Assembly: GCA_049323435.1 (NCBI GenBank)
Contig: JBMOMX010000012.1
Span: forward strand, 248,001 to 312,000
Source of the DNA: UBA11222 sp049323435
Lineage (GTDB): Bacteria; Pseudomonadota; Alphaproteobacteria; UBA11222
Direction of reading: 5' to 3'
DNA length: 64,000 nt
This document shows positions 24,784 through 32,959 of the stretch, in pieces. The notes below the pieces were generated by a model. It saw only the letters and a list, made by a program, of their open reading frames with translations. It was not told where the DNA came from and ran no database searches. Numbering within the stretch: position 1 is the first letter of the stretch; each line of letters opens with the position of its first letter. The translations under genes and the position numbers were made by a program.

Positions 24784-25158
24784 CTATCTGCCGCCGCTGG
24801 ATGGTCCACTTCCGCCCTCTGCTTCGCTGCGCATGGCGCGAAGCAGATCCTCCTCGCTCATCGTATCTACCGCCTCGTCATTTTCCGCCCCGGCAAGCAG
24901 CGGCATGCCGCCTTCCTCGCTCTCTTCGTTGCGGCTATNNNNNNNNNNACTGGCCAGCAGATCTTCACGCAAACGGTCCGGATTGATCGTTTCTTCCGCG
25001 ATCTCACGCAGTGAAACCACCGGGTTCTTGTCCCGGTCACGGTCAACCGTCAAGGGCGCGCCTGACGAGATGGCGCGGGCCCGCTGCCCCGCCAGCAAAA
25101 CAAGCTCAAAGCGGTTTTCGATCTTGTTGATGCAATCTTCAATGGTCACGCGCGCCAT
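24784..25158 (-). CDS. rpoZ: RNA polymerase omega subunit (contains assembly gap)
   Basis: Omega helps assemble and stabilise RNA polymerase and forms part of a ppGpp site. The N-terminal half is typical: ARVTIEDCINKIENRFELVL, AGQRARAI and KNPVVSLREIAEETI. About four residues near position 70 are hidden by a run of 10 N at 24939-24948. Sequence on both sides stays in the same frame and the acidic C-terminal tail looks plausible, so the gene itself is probably intact. It lies next to rsh, as usual. Confidence 0.93.
   Translation of the reverse strand: MARVTIEDCINKIENRFELVLLAGQRARAISSGAPLTVDRDRDKNPVVSLREIAEETINPDRLREDLLASXXXXSRNEESEEGGMPLLAGAENDEAVDTMSEEDLLRAMRSEAEGGSGPSSGGR
24939..24948. other. 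Assembly gap, 10 N
   Basis: Ten consecutive undetermined bases inside rpoZ. Ten is a common arbitrary gap size, so the true distance is unknown; the flanking frames agree as written. Confidence 0.99.
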
Positions 25159-25239
25159 GATCTGGCCTCCGGCTAGTGCTGAATATGGGAAACATATAAC
25201 CCTATCTAGTCAATAGTCCGTTGCAGTGCAACCGTTAAG

Positions 25240-25722
25240 CTATAATCGCCACACCCCATGGGGCAATGGCAGGGCCTGCAAAAGCGCTGTTGCGGACTGA
25301 TTTAATACAGGATGCTGCCAATCAGGCGCAATATCGCATAGGGGGCGCAGGACAAATGCCCGCAGATGCAGGCGTGGATGCGGCAGCTCCAGCTCCTTTG
25401 CCTGACAGACATCCGCATAGGCCAGCAGATCAAGATCCACAGTGCGCGGGGCGTTTAACACACCCCGCACACGGCCAAAACTGACTTCAACCGCCTGCAT
25501 CAGGGCCAGCAGATCGGAGGGCGCAAGCCCGGTTTCTATACTGGCAACAGCATTGACATAATCTGCCTGTTCGGATCGGGGAACGGCGTGAGACCCATAC
25601 CAGTGCGAACAGGCCACCAGGCGCGCCCCGCCGGCCTCCAGAGCCTTCAGCGCCTGGGGCAGCCCCTCCCTGGGAGGGCCGAATGGCCCCGGTAGATTTC
25701 CGCCAATCCCTATCAGAATCAT
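25240..25722 (-). CDS. folK: 2-amino-4-hydroxy-6-hydroxymethyldihydropteridine diphosphokinase
   Basis: FolK passes pyrophosphate from ATP to hydroxymethyl-dihydropterin in folate synthesis. The 160-residue protein starts IGIGGNLPGPFG; YVNAVASIETGL, FGRVRGVLNAPRTVDLDLLAY and LPHPRLHLRAFVLRPLCDIAP are the family blocks, the second with the Mg-binding Asp pair DLDLL. It sits 81 bases before rpoZ on the same strand. Confidence 0.96.
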   Translation of the reverse strand: MILIGIGGNLPGPFGPPREGLPQALKALEAGGARLVACSHWYGSHAVPRSEQADYVNAVASIETGLAPSDLLALMQAVEVSFGRVRGVLNAPRTVDLDLLAYADVCQAKELELPHPRLHLRAFVLRPLCDIAPDWQHPVLNQSATALLQALPLPHGVWRL

Positions 25723-26007
25723 AGGCTTCCTTATATTGCTATTATTTTGCCAGATGGGTTAATTTTGCAGTAATATGACAGACGCTTCGTATGATAGTCT
25801 CTGGACTTCATAGGATGGGCTCCCGGATGACAGTCAATTACTGAAAGCGTTTGGCTGAACCACCGGTTATCACAAATGATTTCAGCGACTGAAATCATGG
25901 GCCGCGTGATTGTAATGTCTGCAAGGCGGCATTATCTCTACGTCTGTATCCATGACCATATAAGTGCCTTGGTCTGTTTTTTGAAATATTTTTAAAAAGG
26001 TTAGTTT
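25723..26007. other. Divergent intergenic region between folK and the NYN gene
   Basis: 285 bases without a gene. The one clear element is a perfect 10-3-10 inverted repeat, ATGATTTCAG at 25876-25885 with CTGAAATCAT at 25889-25898. No T-run follows, so it fits a regulator site or a structured RNA stem better than a terminator. The last 50 bases before the NYN start are rich in T and A. Confidence 0.5.
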
Positions 26008-26724
26008 ATGAAATTTTATCAAAATGAACGTATTGCGCTGTTTATTGACGGATCAAATCTTTATGCGGCTGCACGGGCATTGAATTTTGATATTGATTAC
26101 AAGCGTCTGCTTGATCACTTCTCGGCAAACAGCATTCTGGTGCGGGCCTTTTATTATACGGCGCTGATTGAAGACCAGGAATATTCACCCATCAGACCCC
26201 TTGTCGATTGGCTGGACTATAATGGCTATACCATGGTCACCAAGCCAACCAAGGAATTTACCGACGCTTTTGGCCGTAAAAAGATCAAGGGCAATATGGA
26301 TATTGAACTGGCCATTGATGTCATGGAAATGGCTGAACATCTTGACCATGTCATTATTTTTTCCGGAGATGGTGATTTCCGGCGTCTGGTTGAGTCTATT
26401 CAGCGTAAAGGGCTGCGCGTCTCGATCGTGTCCACCGTAAAGTCAAACCCACCCATGATCGCCGATGAATTGCGCCGTCAATGTGACAGATTTATCGAGC
26501 TTATGGATATCGCGCCTTTGATCTCGCGGGATTCTGCTGCCCGGCCCACACGCCGGCATGATGATTTTCGCGAAGGCCAGCCCGTATTGGGCGGCACCCG
26601 CCGGCTTGACACTGTGCCTGCCATGACCGGCGATGACGACTATGATGATGACGATGATTATGACGACGATGATGAAGATGGCGAAGATTATGACGATGAT
26701 GACGATCAGAGCCCAAGGGCCTGA
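26008..26724 (+). CDS. NYN-domain (LabA/DUF88-like) protein with acidic tail
   Basis: A 238-residue protein. Residues 1-170 match the NYN fold, a PIN-like nuclease: IALFIDGSNLYAAA with the first Asp, DIELAIDVMEMA and VIIFSGDGDFRRLVESIQRKGLRV with the later acidic residues and a Gly-rich turn. The catalytic-type Asp residues are present, so ribonuclease activity is plausible but not shown. The last 30 residues are almost all Asp with a few Tyr and Glu, coded by GAY repeats. The acidic tail may bind a basic partner or mimic nucleic acid. The next gene starts 9 bases downstream. Confidence 0.85.
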   Translation: MKFYQNERIALFIDGSNLYAAARALNFDIDYKRLLDHFSANSILVRAFYYTALIEDQEYSPIRPLVDWLDYNGYTMVTKPTKEFTDAFGRKKIKGNMDIELAIDVMEMAEHLDHVIIFSGDGDFRRLVESIQRKGLRVSIVSTVKSNPPMIADELRRQCDRFIELMDIAPLISRDSAARPTRRHDDFREGQPVLGGTRRLDTVPAMTGDDDYDDDDDYDDDDEDGEDYDDDDDQSPRA

Positions 26725-26733
26725 TCGCCAATA

Positions 26734-27372
26734 GTGCTGTTCGAACCGGAACCGGATTGTCGGCTTTGTCCGCGCCTGGCCGGTATGCGCGATGCCAACC
26801 GGCTGGCCCAGCCGGACTGGTTTAATCGCCCCGTCCCCTCCTTTGGGGATCCTAAGGGACGGCTTGTGATTGTCGGACTGGCTCCTGGCTTGCAGGGCGC
26901 AAACCGGACCGGCAGGCCCTTTACTGGCGATTATGCAGGCGATCTGCTCTATGCGACGCTCGCCGCGCATGGCTTCACCGAGGGGCAATATGGCGCGCAT
27001 GCCCTGGACGGCCTGCGCCTGCGCGATTGCTTGATCAGCAATGCCGTGCGCTGCGTGCCGCCGCAAAACAAGCCGGACCCCGCCGAGATTGCCGCCTGCC
27101 GCCCTTTTTTAAAAGCAACCATTGAAGAAATGGCCAATGCCAGAATAATTCTGGCACTGGGAAAAATCGCGCATGACAGTATTGTGGCCATATTCGGCCT
27201 GCGCCTCTCAAATTTTAAATTTGCGCACGGGGCCTGTCATTCCCTGCCGGGAGGACGCCTGCTTGTCGATAGCTATCACTGCTCACGCTATAATACGAAT
27301 ACGCGCCGCCTGACCCCGGATATGTTCAATGCGATTTTCGTGCGGATCAGAGAGTTGATCGGACAAACTTAA
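26734..27372 (+). CDS. Uracil-DNA glycosylase, family 5 (UdgB-like)
   Basis: A 212-residue DNA repair glycosylase. Motif A is GLAPGLQGANRTGRPFTGD, with the GANRTG sequence typical of family 5, and motif B is DSYHCSRYNTNTRRLT. Cys residues in DCRLCPRL, RDCLISNAVRC are placed as in the iron-sulfur cluster glycosylases of families 4 and 5. The start is GTG 26734, since the first Cys pair is needed and no ATG precedes it. It probably shares a transcript with the NYN gene. Confidence 0.9.
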   Translation: MLFEPEPDCRLCPRLAGMRDANRLAQPDWFNRPVPSFGDPKGRLVIVGLAPGLQGANRTGRPFTGDYAGDLLYATLAAHGFTEGQYGAHALDGLRLRDCLISNAVRCVPPQNKPDPAEIAACRPFLKATIEEMANARIILALGKIAHDSIVAIFGLRLSNFKFAHGACHSLPGGRLLVDSYHCSRYNTNTRRLTPDMFNAIFVRIRELIGQT

Positions 27373-27419
27373 CCGGCCCGTGAGCAAATGACTGTGTCAC
27401 CCGTCCGGTTCCGGTCCCG

Positions 27420-27923
27420 CTAACCCTTCTCGCGCATCAGGCGGCCCTGCTCGCGCTTCCAGTCGCGTTCTTTTTCGGTTGCGCGTTTGTCATGCTGCTT
27501 CTTGCCGCTGGCCAGTGAAATCACCAGTTTGGCCAGACCGCGATCATTGAAATATAACCGCAATGGAATCAGTGTGATGCCCTGCTGTTTGCGCAGGCCG
27601 GATAGACGGCTGATCTGCTTGCGATGCAATAGCAGTTTGCGTTTGCGGCGGGGATCATGGCCGTCATAACGCCCCGCCGGATCATAGGGCGGGATATAGG
27701 CGTTGATCAGCCACATCTCATCGCCTTCCGCGCTGGCATAGGATTCCGCAATATTGGCGCGGCCCGCCCGCAACGACTTGACTTCGGAACCTTTGAGCAT
27801 GATCCCGGCTTCTACAGTTTCGCCGATTTCATAATTATAACGCGCCTTGCGATTATCCGCCAGCAACCGGCCAGAGTCTGATTTTTTTGCCGGTTTCCTT
27901 GCCGCTTTGTTTTTGCCAGCCAT
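27420..27923 (-). CDS. smpB: SsrA-binding protein SmpB
   Basis: SmpB carries tmRNA to stalled ribosomes in trans-translation. Family blocks are NRKARYNYEIGETVEAGIMLKGSEVKSLRAG, ANIAESYASAEG, WLINAYIPPY and a Lys-rich C-terminal tail SGKKQHDKRATEKERDWKREQGRL. ATG 27923 gives 167 residues and a Lys-rich start AGKNKAARKPAKK; longer readings extend into dapA. It follows dapA by 19 bases. Confidence 0.97.
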   Translation of the reverse strand: MAGKNKAARKPAKKSDSGRLLADNRKARYNYEIGETVEAGIMLKGSEVKSLRAGRANIAESYASAEGDEMWLINAYIPPYDPAGRYDGHDPRRKRKLLLHRKQISRLSGLRKQQGITLIPLRLYFNDRGLAKLVISLASGKKQHDKRATEKERDWKREQGRLMREKG

Positions 27924-27942
27924 TATATGTATATGCGGCTTG

Positions 27943-28860
27943 TCAGGATCTGTATGCGGCGGCCGGACTGTCCAGCAGTCCCAGCCCGTCCATTGCCGCC
28001 CGCACTGTTTTTTCGGCCGCAGCGCTGGCTGGAACCATCGGCAGCCGCAATTCATTGCTGCACAGTCCGCGCAAGCTGGCAGCAAATTTAACCGGGGCGG
28101 GGCTGGTTTCGACAAACAGCGCATCATGCAGCGGCATTAATTTATCCTGCCACTGCAAGGCGGTTTTGAAATCCCCCGCCATCAGGGCGTTTTGAAACGC
28201 GGCCAGTTCGGCGGGCGCGACATTGGCCGAAACAGAAATACAGCCATGCCCGCCATGCGCCGCCTGGCCCAGCGCATTGCCGTCATCGCCGGAAAGCTGA
28301 ATGAAGTCCGCTCCGATGGCGGCGCGTTGCAGCGAGGTCCGCGTAATGTCATTTGCGGCATCTTTCACACCAACAATGTTCGGCAGTTTCGCCAAACGCG
28401 CCATTGTCTCGACGGTCATATTCACCCCGGTGCGCCCCGGTATATTATAAATCAGAATCGGAATATCCGCTGCATCATTCAACGCTTTGTAATGCTGATA
28501 CATGCCTTCCTGAACTGGTTTGTTGTAATAAGGAACAACCACCAGCACGCCCGCCGCCCCTGCCCGTTTGGCATGCAGGGTCAGATCAATCGCTTCGGCG
28601 GTCGAATTGGATCCGGTGCCCGCGATCACCGGTACGCGCCCCGCTGCCGCCTCGATGCATAATTCCACAACCCGTTTATGTTCAGCATGATCCAGCGTGG
28701 GGGATTCACCTGTCGTGCCGCAAGGCACAAGCCCATGCGATCCCTGGCCAATCTGCCACTCAACCAGAGACTGAAACGCCTTGTCGTCCACCTTGCCGTC
28801 ACGAAACGGGGTGATAAGCGCCGGGATTGAGCCAAAAAACAAAGGCCTGGATGAGGGCAT
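27943..28860 (-). CDS. dapA: 4-hydroxy-tetrahydrodipicolinate synthase DapA
   Basis: DapA condenses pyruvate with aspartate semialdehyde in lysine and diaminopimelate synthesis. The 305-residue TIM barrel shows LITPFRDGKVD, PCGTTGESPTLDHAEH, YYNKPVQEGMYQHY and PILIYNIPGRTGVNM, plus the Schiff-base Lys in VGVKDAAND. It precedes smpB on the same strand, a common neighbour pair. Confidence 0.97.
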   Translation of the reverse strand: MPSSRPLFFGSIPALITPFRDGKVDDKAFQSLVEWQIGQGSHGLVPCGTTGESPTLDHAEHKRVVELCIEAAAGRVPVIAGTGSNSTAEAIDLTLHAKRAGAAGVLVVVPYYNKPVQEGMYQHYKALNDAADIPILIYNIPGRTGVNMTVETMARLAKLPNIVGVKDAANDITRTSLQRAAIGADFIQLSGDDGNALGQAAHGGHGCISVSANVAPAELAAFQNALMAGDFKTALQWQDKLMPLHDALFVETSPAPVKFAASLRGLCSNELRLPMVPASAAAEKTVRAAMDGLGLLDSPAAAYRS

Positions 28861-29062
28861 GGGCCGCCTGTGGCTAGAAGTTGAAAGATTAAAGGGAAAT
28901 TACCATACTGACATGTCGTGGCAAGACCGCCTTTACAAGCTTTAATGCAGCCATGATCTTAATACATCTGAAATATATGATCTTATTAGATTAAAGATAT
29001 AAGGCTTGGTAGAGACCCTGCCCGCGCGTAAACTCGCGCCCGCTGTGATTAAGAGATTCGAA

Positions 29063-31144
29063 ATGCTGTTTGCATGGTTTTCAGTTAAACGCATCTGGCG
29101 CTTTCTGCCTGCCGTCAGTATCATACTGGGTGTTTCTGCCGGACTGATACTGATGGCGCAGGCGCAGGCGGCCCAGCGTGACAGCCTTACCACGCAGGCA
29201 ATCGGGGCCGCCAGTCAGGGAAGCTGGTCCTATGCCCACAAGCTGGCAGCGCAAAGCGGCGATCCGGTAGTACGCAAGCTGGTTGAATATCTCTATCTTA
29301 CCTCGGGGCGCGCCGATCCCAGCTTTGCCGAGATTGCAAAATTTCTGATCGCCAATCCCAAATGGCCGGGACAGAAAGAGCTGATTGTGCGCGCCGAACA
29401 CAGTTTCATGCCCGCCATGCCATTGCGCGAAAAGGTGGAATGGTTCCGCCGCTATCCCCCCTATACGGCAAAAGGAAAATATCAGGCGGCGCAGACATTT
29501 CTTGAGGCGGGCGACCGCAAAGCGGGCCAGCGGTTCCTGCGCGAAGTGTGGCGTGACGGCGGGTTTGAAATAGAAATGGAACGCGAGATTTTGCGCAATC
29601 ACGGCCATTTGCTGGACCGGCAGGATCATATTGCGCGCTTTGACGGCCTGTTGTGGCGCGGTCAACGCGATGCGGCGGTGCGCATGGTCAAACTTGTCGG
29701 CCGCGATATGGAACTGCTTGGCGTTGCGCGCATGGCCCTGCGCTATCGGGCGCCGAATGTGGAAGCGGCGCTGGCGCGGGTGCCGAAACTTCTGCGCACC
29801 GATCCCGGGCTGTTTTACGAACGGATTATGTGGCGTTTGAACAGCGGCAAGCCGGATCTGGCGCTGCAACTCGCACATGGCGCGGCGGGCAGCCTGCGTG
29901 CGCCGCAAACCTCGCTGGGCAGTATGTGGTGGGAGCATCAGGAAAATCTGGCCCGGCTGGCGCTGGAGAAACGCGATTACATGACGGCCTACCGCGTGGC
30001 CGCCACCCATAATTTCCAGCCGCCGGACGAGGCCGCACCCTTTGCAGAGGCGGAATTTCTGGCCGGCTGGATCGCGTTACGGTTTTTGAAGCAGCCGGAA
30101 AAAGCGTTTCCGCACTTCACGCGGCTTTATAATGCGGTGACATCTCCCATGAGCCGCAGCCGGGGCGCCTATTGGGCCGGGCGTGCCGCCGAGGCGAAGC
30201 GCGATCAGAAAGCAGCAAAATTCTGGTATGGCGAAGCCGCGCGCTATCCTGTCAGCTTTTATGGCCAGCTCGCTGCCGAGTGGAATGGCGGCACGGTGGT
30301 CCGCGCCGCGCTGGATAATACCAAACGCCCTTCGCCACAGGAACTGAATAATTATGCGCAGCAGGAACTCGCGCGCGCTACGAAAATTCTGCTTTCCCTT
30401 AACAAGGATATGCTGGCAAAGCAATTTTATATCGCGCTGGTGGAATCATCCAGCAAACCGCAGGATTACAGGCTGGCGGCAGCCTTCGCCACGGAGCTGC
30501 AACGCCGGGATTTTGGCGTGCTTGCAGCCAAACAGGCGGGCCGGGACGCCGTGTGGCTGTTTGAGGAAGGCTATCCGGTGCTCAACCTGCCCTCCGATCT
30601 GACTGGCCGCGGCGGCCCGGAAATACCCCTGATCCTGGCTTTGTCGAAACAGGAGAGCGGCTTCAACAGCAAAGCCGTCAGCCCTGCGGGCGCGCTGGGC
30701 CTGATGCAGCTGATGCCCGCCACCGCGGAGGAAACCGCCCGCAAGATAAAGCTGCCATATTCACCGCAACGCCTGACCCAGGATCCGGTATATAATCTTC
30801 GTTTGGGTACGTCCTATCTGGACAAAATGCTGGCTAATTATGACGGCTCCTATGTGATGGCGCTGGCGGCCTATAATGCGGGCGGCAGCCGTGTCTATAA
30901 ATGGGCGGCAAAAAATGGCGATCCGCGCAAACCCGGCACCGATGTGATCGACTGGATCGAGCAGATCCCGTTCAACGAAACCCGCAACTATGTGCAGCGC
31001 GTGATGGAAGGCGTCGGCGTCTACCGCCTGCGGCTGGGTGTCACCGGCGATCCGTTCCGCATCGACACCGACCTGCTGCGCGGCCGCCCGGCGCAGACCA
31101 TGCAGTTTCAACCGCCCGGAAAACCCGCCCGCAAGGCGGGATGA
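29063..31144 (+). CDS. Soluble-type lytic transglycosylase (Slt70-like)
   Basis: A 693-residue periplasmic murein enzyme that cleaves the glycan strand to 1,6-anhydro ends. A signal-anchor segment (WRFLPAVSIILGVSAGLILMA) follows the start; a long alpha-superhelical U-shaped region precedes the C-terminal lysozyme-like domain with LALSKQESGFNSKAVSPAGALGLMQLMPATAEE, where the Glu in KQESGF is catalytic, and VMALAAYNAGGSRVYKW. ATG 29063 puts the hydrophobic segment near the N terminus; a TTG at 29006 is also open. Divergent from dapA. Confidence 0.93.
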   Translation: MLFAWFSVKRIWRFLPAVSIILGVSAGLILMAQAQAAQRDSLTTQAIGAASQGSWSYAHKLAAQSGDPVVRKLVEYLYLTSGRADPSFAEIAKFLIANPKWPGQKELIVRAEHSFMPAMPLREKVEWFRRYPPYTAKGKYQAAQTFLEAGDRKAGQRFLREVWRDGGFEIEMEREILRNHGHLLDRQDHIARFDGLLWRGQRDAAVRMVKLVGRDMELLGVARMALRYRAPNVEAALARVPKLLRTDPGLFYERIMWRLNSGKPDLALQLAHGAAGSLRAPQTSLGSMWWEHQENLARLALEKRDYMTAYRVAATHNFQPPDEAAPFAEAEFLAGWIALRFLKQPEKAFPHFTRLYNAVTSPMSRSRGAYWAGRAAEAKRDQKAAKFWYGEAARYPVSFYGQLAAEWNGGTVVRAALDNTKRPSPQELNNYAQQELARATKILLSLNKDMLAKQFYIALVESSSKPQDYRLAAAFATELQRRDFGVLAAKQAGRDAVWLFEEGYPVLNLPSDLTGRGGPEIPLILALSKQESGFNSKAVSPAGALGLMQLMPATAEETARKIKLPYSPQRLTQDPVYNLRLGTSYLDKMLANYDGSYVMALAAYNAGGSRVYKWAAKNGDPRKPGTDVIDWIEQIPFNETRNYVQRVMEGVGVYRLRLGVTGDPFRIDTDLLRGRPAQTMQFQPPGKPARKAG

Positions 31145-31149
31145 GGGGG

Positions 31150-31599
31150 CTACCCCTTCCGCTTCACAGCCTGGATCATCTGCTCGAAGCCATTGAGGAA
31201 ATTTGAGCACTCACGCTTGCCAAAGCCCGCGCTCTGGCTGTTGATGGCGCCCTGTTCGCGCAGCTGGGTCAGCAGATTGCGGGTGGCAAGCACGTCGCCG
31301 ATGCTGGCCTCGGTGAACGGCTTGCCGTTCGGGCCGATACAGGCCGCGCCCGCCTTGATCACCCGTGCGGCCAGCGGAATATCGGCGGTAACGCAAATAT
31401 CGCCCGGTCCGATCTGCTCGACGATCCAGTCATCGGCGGCGTCCGGCGTATTGGGCGCCACATGCTGGCGCACCAGCGGCCCATCGACGCCGCGCAGCCA
31501 CTGATTGCTGACCAGCACCACCGGCAGCGCGTGTCGCGCCGCCACTTTCAGCGCCTCTTGCTTTACCGGGCAGGCATCGCCGTCAATGTAGATTTGCAT
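31150..31599 (-). CDS. YaiI/YqxD-family protein (DUF188)
   Basis: A 149-residue protein of the YaiI/YqxD family. The conserved YIDGDACPVKQEALKVAARH at the start, DDWIVEQIGPGDICVTADIPLAARVI and GFGKRECSNFLNGFEQMIQ agree with the family, which is related to the PIN-like nuclease folds but has no established activity. ATG 31599 is chosen because the IDGDACPVK block normally opens these proteins. It converges on the transglycosylase with 5 bases between stops. Confidence 0.9.
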   Translation of the reverse strand: MQIYIDGDACPVKQEALKVAARHALPVVLVSNQWLRGVDGPLVRQHVAPNTPDAADDWIVEQIGPGDICVTADIPLAARVIKAGAACIGPNGKPFTEASIGDVLATRNLLTQLREQGAINSQSAGFGKRECSNFLNGFEQMIQAVKRKG

Positions 31600-31650
31600 G
31601 ATGTTCACTGCGCGATATAGCACCTTACGTTTTGTTATGTGCTCGACCAA

Positions 31651-31749
31651 AACTCAGGCCTGTCACCCCGGATTTATTCCGGGGTCCAGGGCCGCACGCT
31701 ATGGCCTGAGTTTGTAACCCTAGCCCCCGCAACAAGTGCGGGGTGACAG
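31651..31749. repeat. Composite palindromic intergenic repeat
   Basis: Three nested inverted repeats are seen. AACTCAGGCC (31651-31660) pairs with GGCCTGAGTT (31704-31713). CTGTCACCCC (31660-31669) pairs with GGGGTGACAG (31740-31749). CCCCGGA (31666-31672) and TCCGGGG (31678-31684) form a tight hairpin. TGTCACCCCGGATTTATTCCGGGG-type elements recur between genes in many alphaproteobacteria. It lies upstream of the YaiI gene and about 50 bases downstream of the CitE-like gene. Confidence 0.75.
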
Positions 31750-31801
31750 CGTATGTGGTGGCGTGTGAAGACAATTATTCTTCACGTTTAATCCGCCTGC
31801 A

Positions 31802-32728
31802 TCACATGCCGTACAGATCGGCCTTGTCGAGTGTGTTCTGCACGATGCGCACCGAGGCGGCGTCGATCATCATGCCTTCATAGGTGACCGCGCCCTCGCC
31901 GCGCGCCAATGCTTCGTCATAGGCCTTGGCCATGGCGCGGGCGCGCAGCACTTCTTTCGGATCGGGCGAGAACACCGCCTGCGCAATATCCACCTGGCTG
32001 GGATGGATCGCCCATTTGCCAACCATGCCTAGGATAGAGGCGCGTTCCGCCTCACGCCGGTAGGCGTCGGGATTTTTGAAATTGGCGAACGGCCCATCGA
32101 CCGGATCGAGCCCGTTGGCGCGCGCGGCGATGGTCATTTTGTAGCGGGTGTAATGCCAGATGTCGCCGGGATAGGCGCTGTCGCCCCCGATATGGCGCAC
32201 ATCAATGCCCTGACTGGCGGAATAATCGCCCATGCCGAAAATCAGACATTCCAGACGCGGCGTGGATTTGGCGATTTCCTCGACATTCATCATGCCTTCG
32301 ACTTCCTCGATCAGCACTTCGATGCCGATACGGCCTTCGACAAGGCCCAGTTTTTTCTCCAGCTGATTAAGCAGCGTATCGACAAAGGTCAGATCATGCG
32401 CCGACTTCGCCTTGGTCAGCATGATGGTGTCGAGATTGCGCCCGGCCTTGGTCACCACTTCGATAATGTCATCATGGCACCATTCGGTGGCGCAATCATT
32501 GACCCGCACGCAGCGCACCTTCTTGCCCCAGTCAAGATTATTCAACGCATCGGCAATCATGCCGCGCGCGCCGGGCTTGGCGCTGGGCGCCACCGCGTCT
32601 TCCAGATCCAGAAACACATGATCGACATTAGGGATGCCCACCGCCTTGACCATCATTTTTTCGCTGCTGCCGGGCACCGATAGCTGACAGCGCCGGGCGC
32701 GCTTGGGACGTTTATTATGATGGGCCAT
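31802..32728 (-). CDS. CoA ester lyase of the HpcH/HpaI (CitE) family, L-malyl-CoA/beta-methylmalyl-CoA lyase-like
   Basis: A 308-residue TIM barrel. RCQLSVPGSSEKMM opens the barrel, VFLDLEDAVAPSAK carries the metal-site Asp/Glu, RIGIEVLIEEVEGM the second Glu and FGMGDYSASQGIDV the third acidic site. DIWHYTRYKMTIAARANGLDPVDGPF and the C-terminal GMMIDAASVRIVQ follow the pattern of the malyl-CoA/methylmalyl-CoA lyase branch, rather than short CitE. A cleavage of a 3-hydroxyacyl-CoA such as methylmalyl-CoA or citramalyl-CoA is likely; the exact substrate is inference. ATG 32728 is used; a longer reading would translate an intergenic repeat. Last gene of the operon. Confidence 0.88.
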   Translation of the reverse strand: MAHHNKRPKRARRCQLSVPGSSEKMMVKAVGIPNVDHVFLDLEDAVAPSAKPGARGMIADALNNLDWGKKVRCVRVNDCATEWCHDDIIEVVTKAGRNLDTIMLTKAKSAHDLTFVDTLLNQLEKKLGLVEGRIGIEVLIEEVEGMMNVEEIAKSTPRLECLIFGMGDYSASQGIDVRHIGGDSAYPGDIWHYTRYKMTIAARANGLDPVDGPFANFKNPDAYRREAERASILGMVGKWAIHPSQVDIAQAVFSPDPKEVLRARAMAKAYDEALARGEGAVTYEGMMIDAASVRIVQNTLDKADLYGM

Positions 32729-32797
32729 GTTGTTCTCCTGTGATTTGTTTAACTGTAACGTCTCAATAGGTTGTTCGCAAAGCGAGATCAAATTCCT

Positions 32798-32920
32798 CCC
32801 TCCCCCTGCAAGGGGGAGGGCTGGGGTGGGGGTCCAGCAGCGACTGCCCAAGGCAAGGCCGCAATATTATTTACCGCAGCGTTGACCCCCTCCCTAACCC
32901 TCCCCCTTGCTGGGGGAGGG
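32798..32920. repeat. Pair of oppositely oriented C/G-rich palindromic repeats
   Basis: CCCTCCCCCT-GCA-AGGGGGAGGG (32798-32820) and CCCTCCCCC-TTGCT-GGGGGAGGG (32898-32920) are two hairpins of the same family, placed head to head with about 80 bases between. The flanking tails also match in opposite orientation (GGGGTGGGGGTCC on one side, GACCCCCTCCC on the other). Such elements occur in many copies between genes in alphaproteobacteria; a second pair is at 62114-62214. Here they separate the lyase from the CoA-transferase within one operon. Confidence 0.75.
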
Positions 32921-32959
32921 AATCCATCCTCCTACGAATAACCCGTTGATACATGACAT

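Noticed and set aside
31651..32920. CRISPR array
   Set aside because: The repeats are few, palindromic, of mixed orientation and without regular spacers, and no cas gene is nearby.
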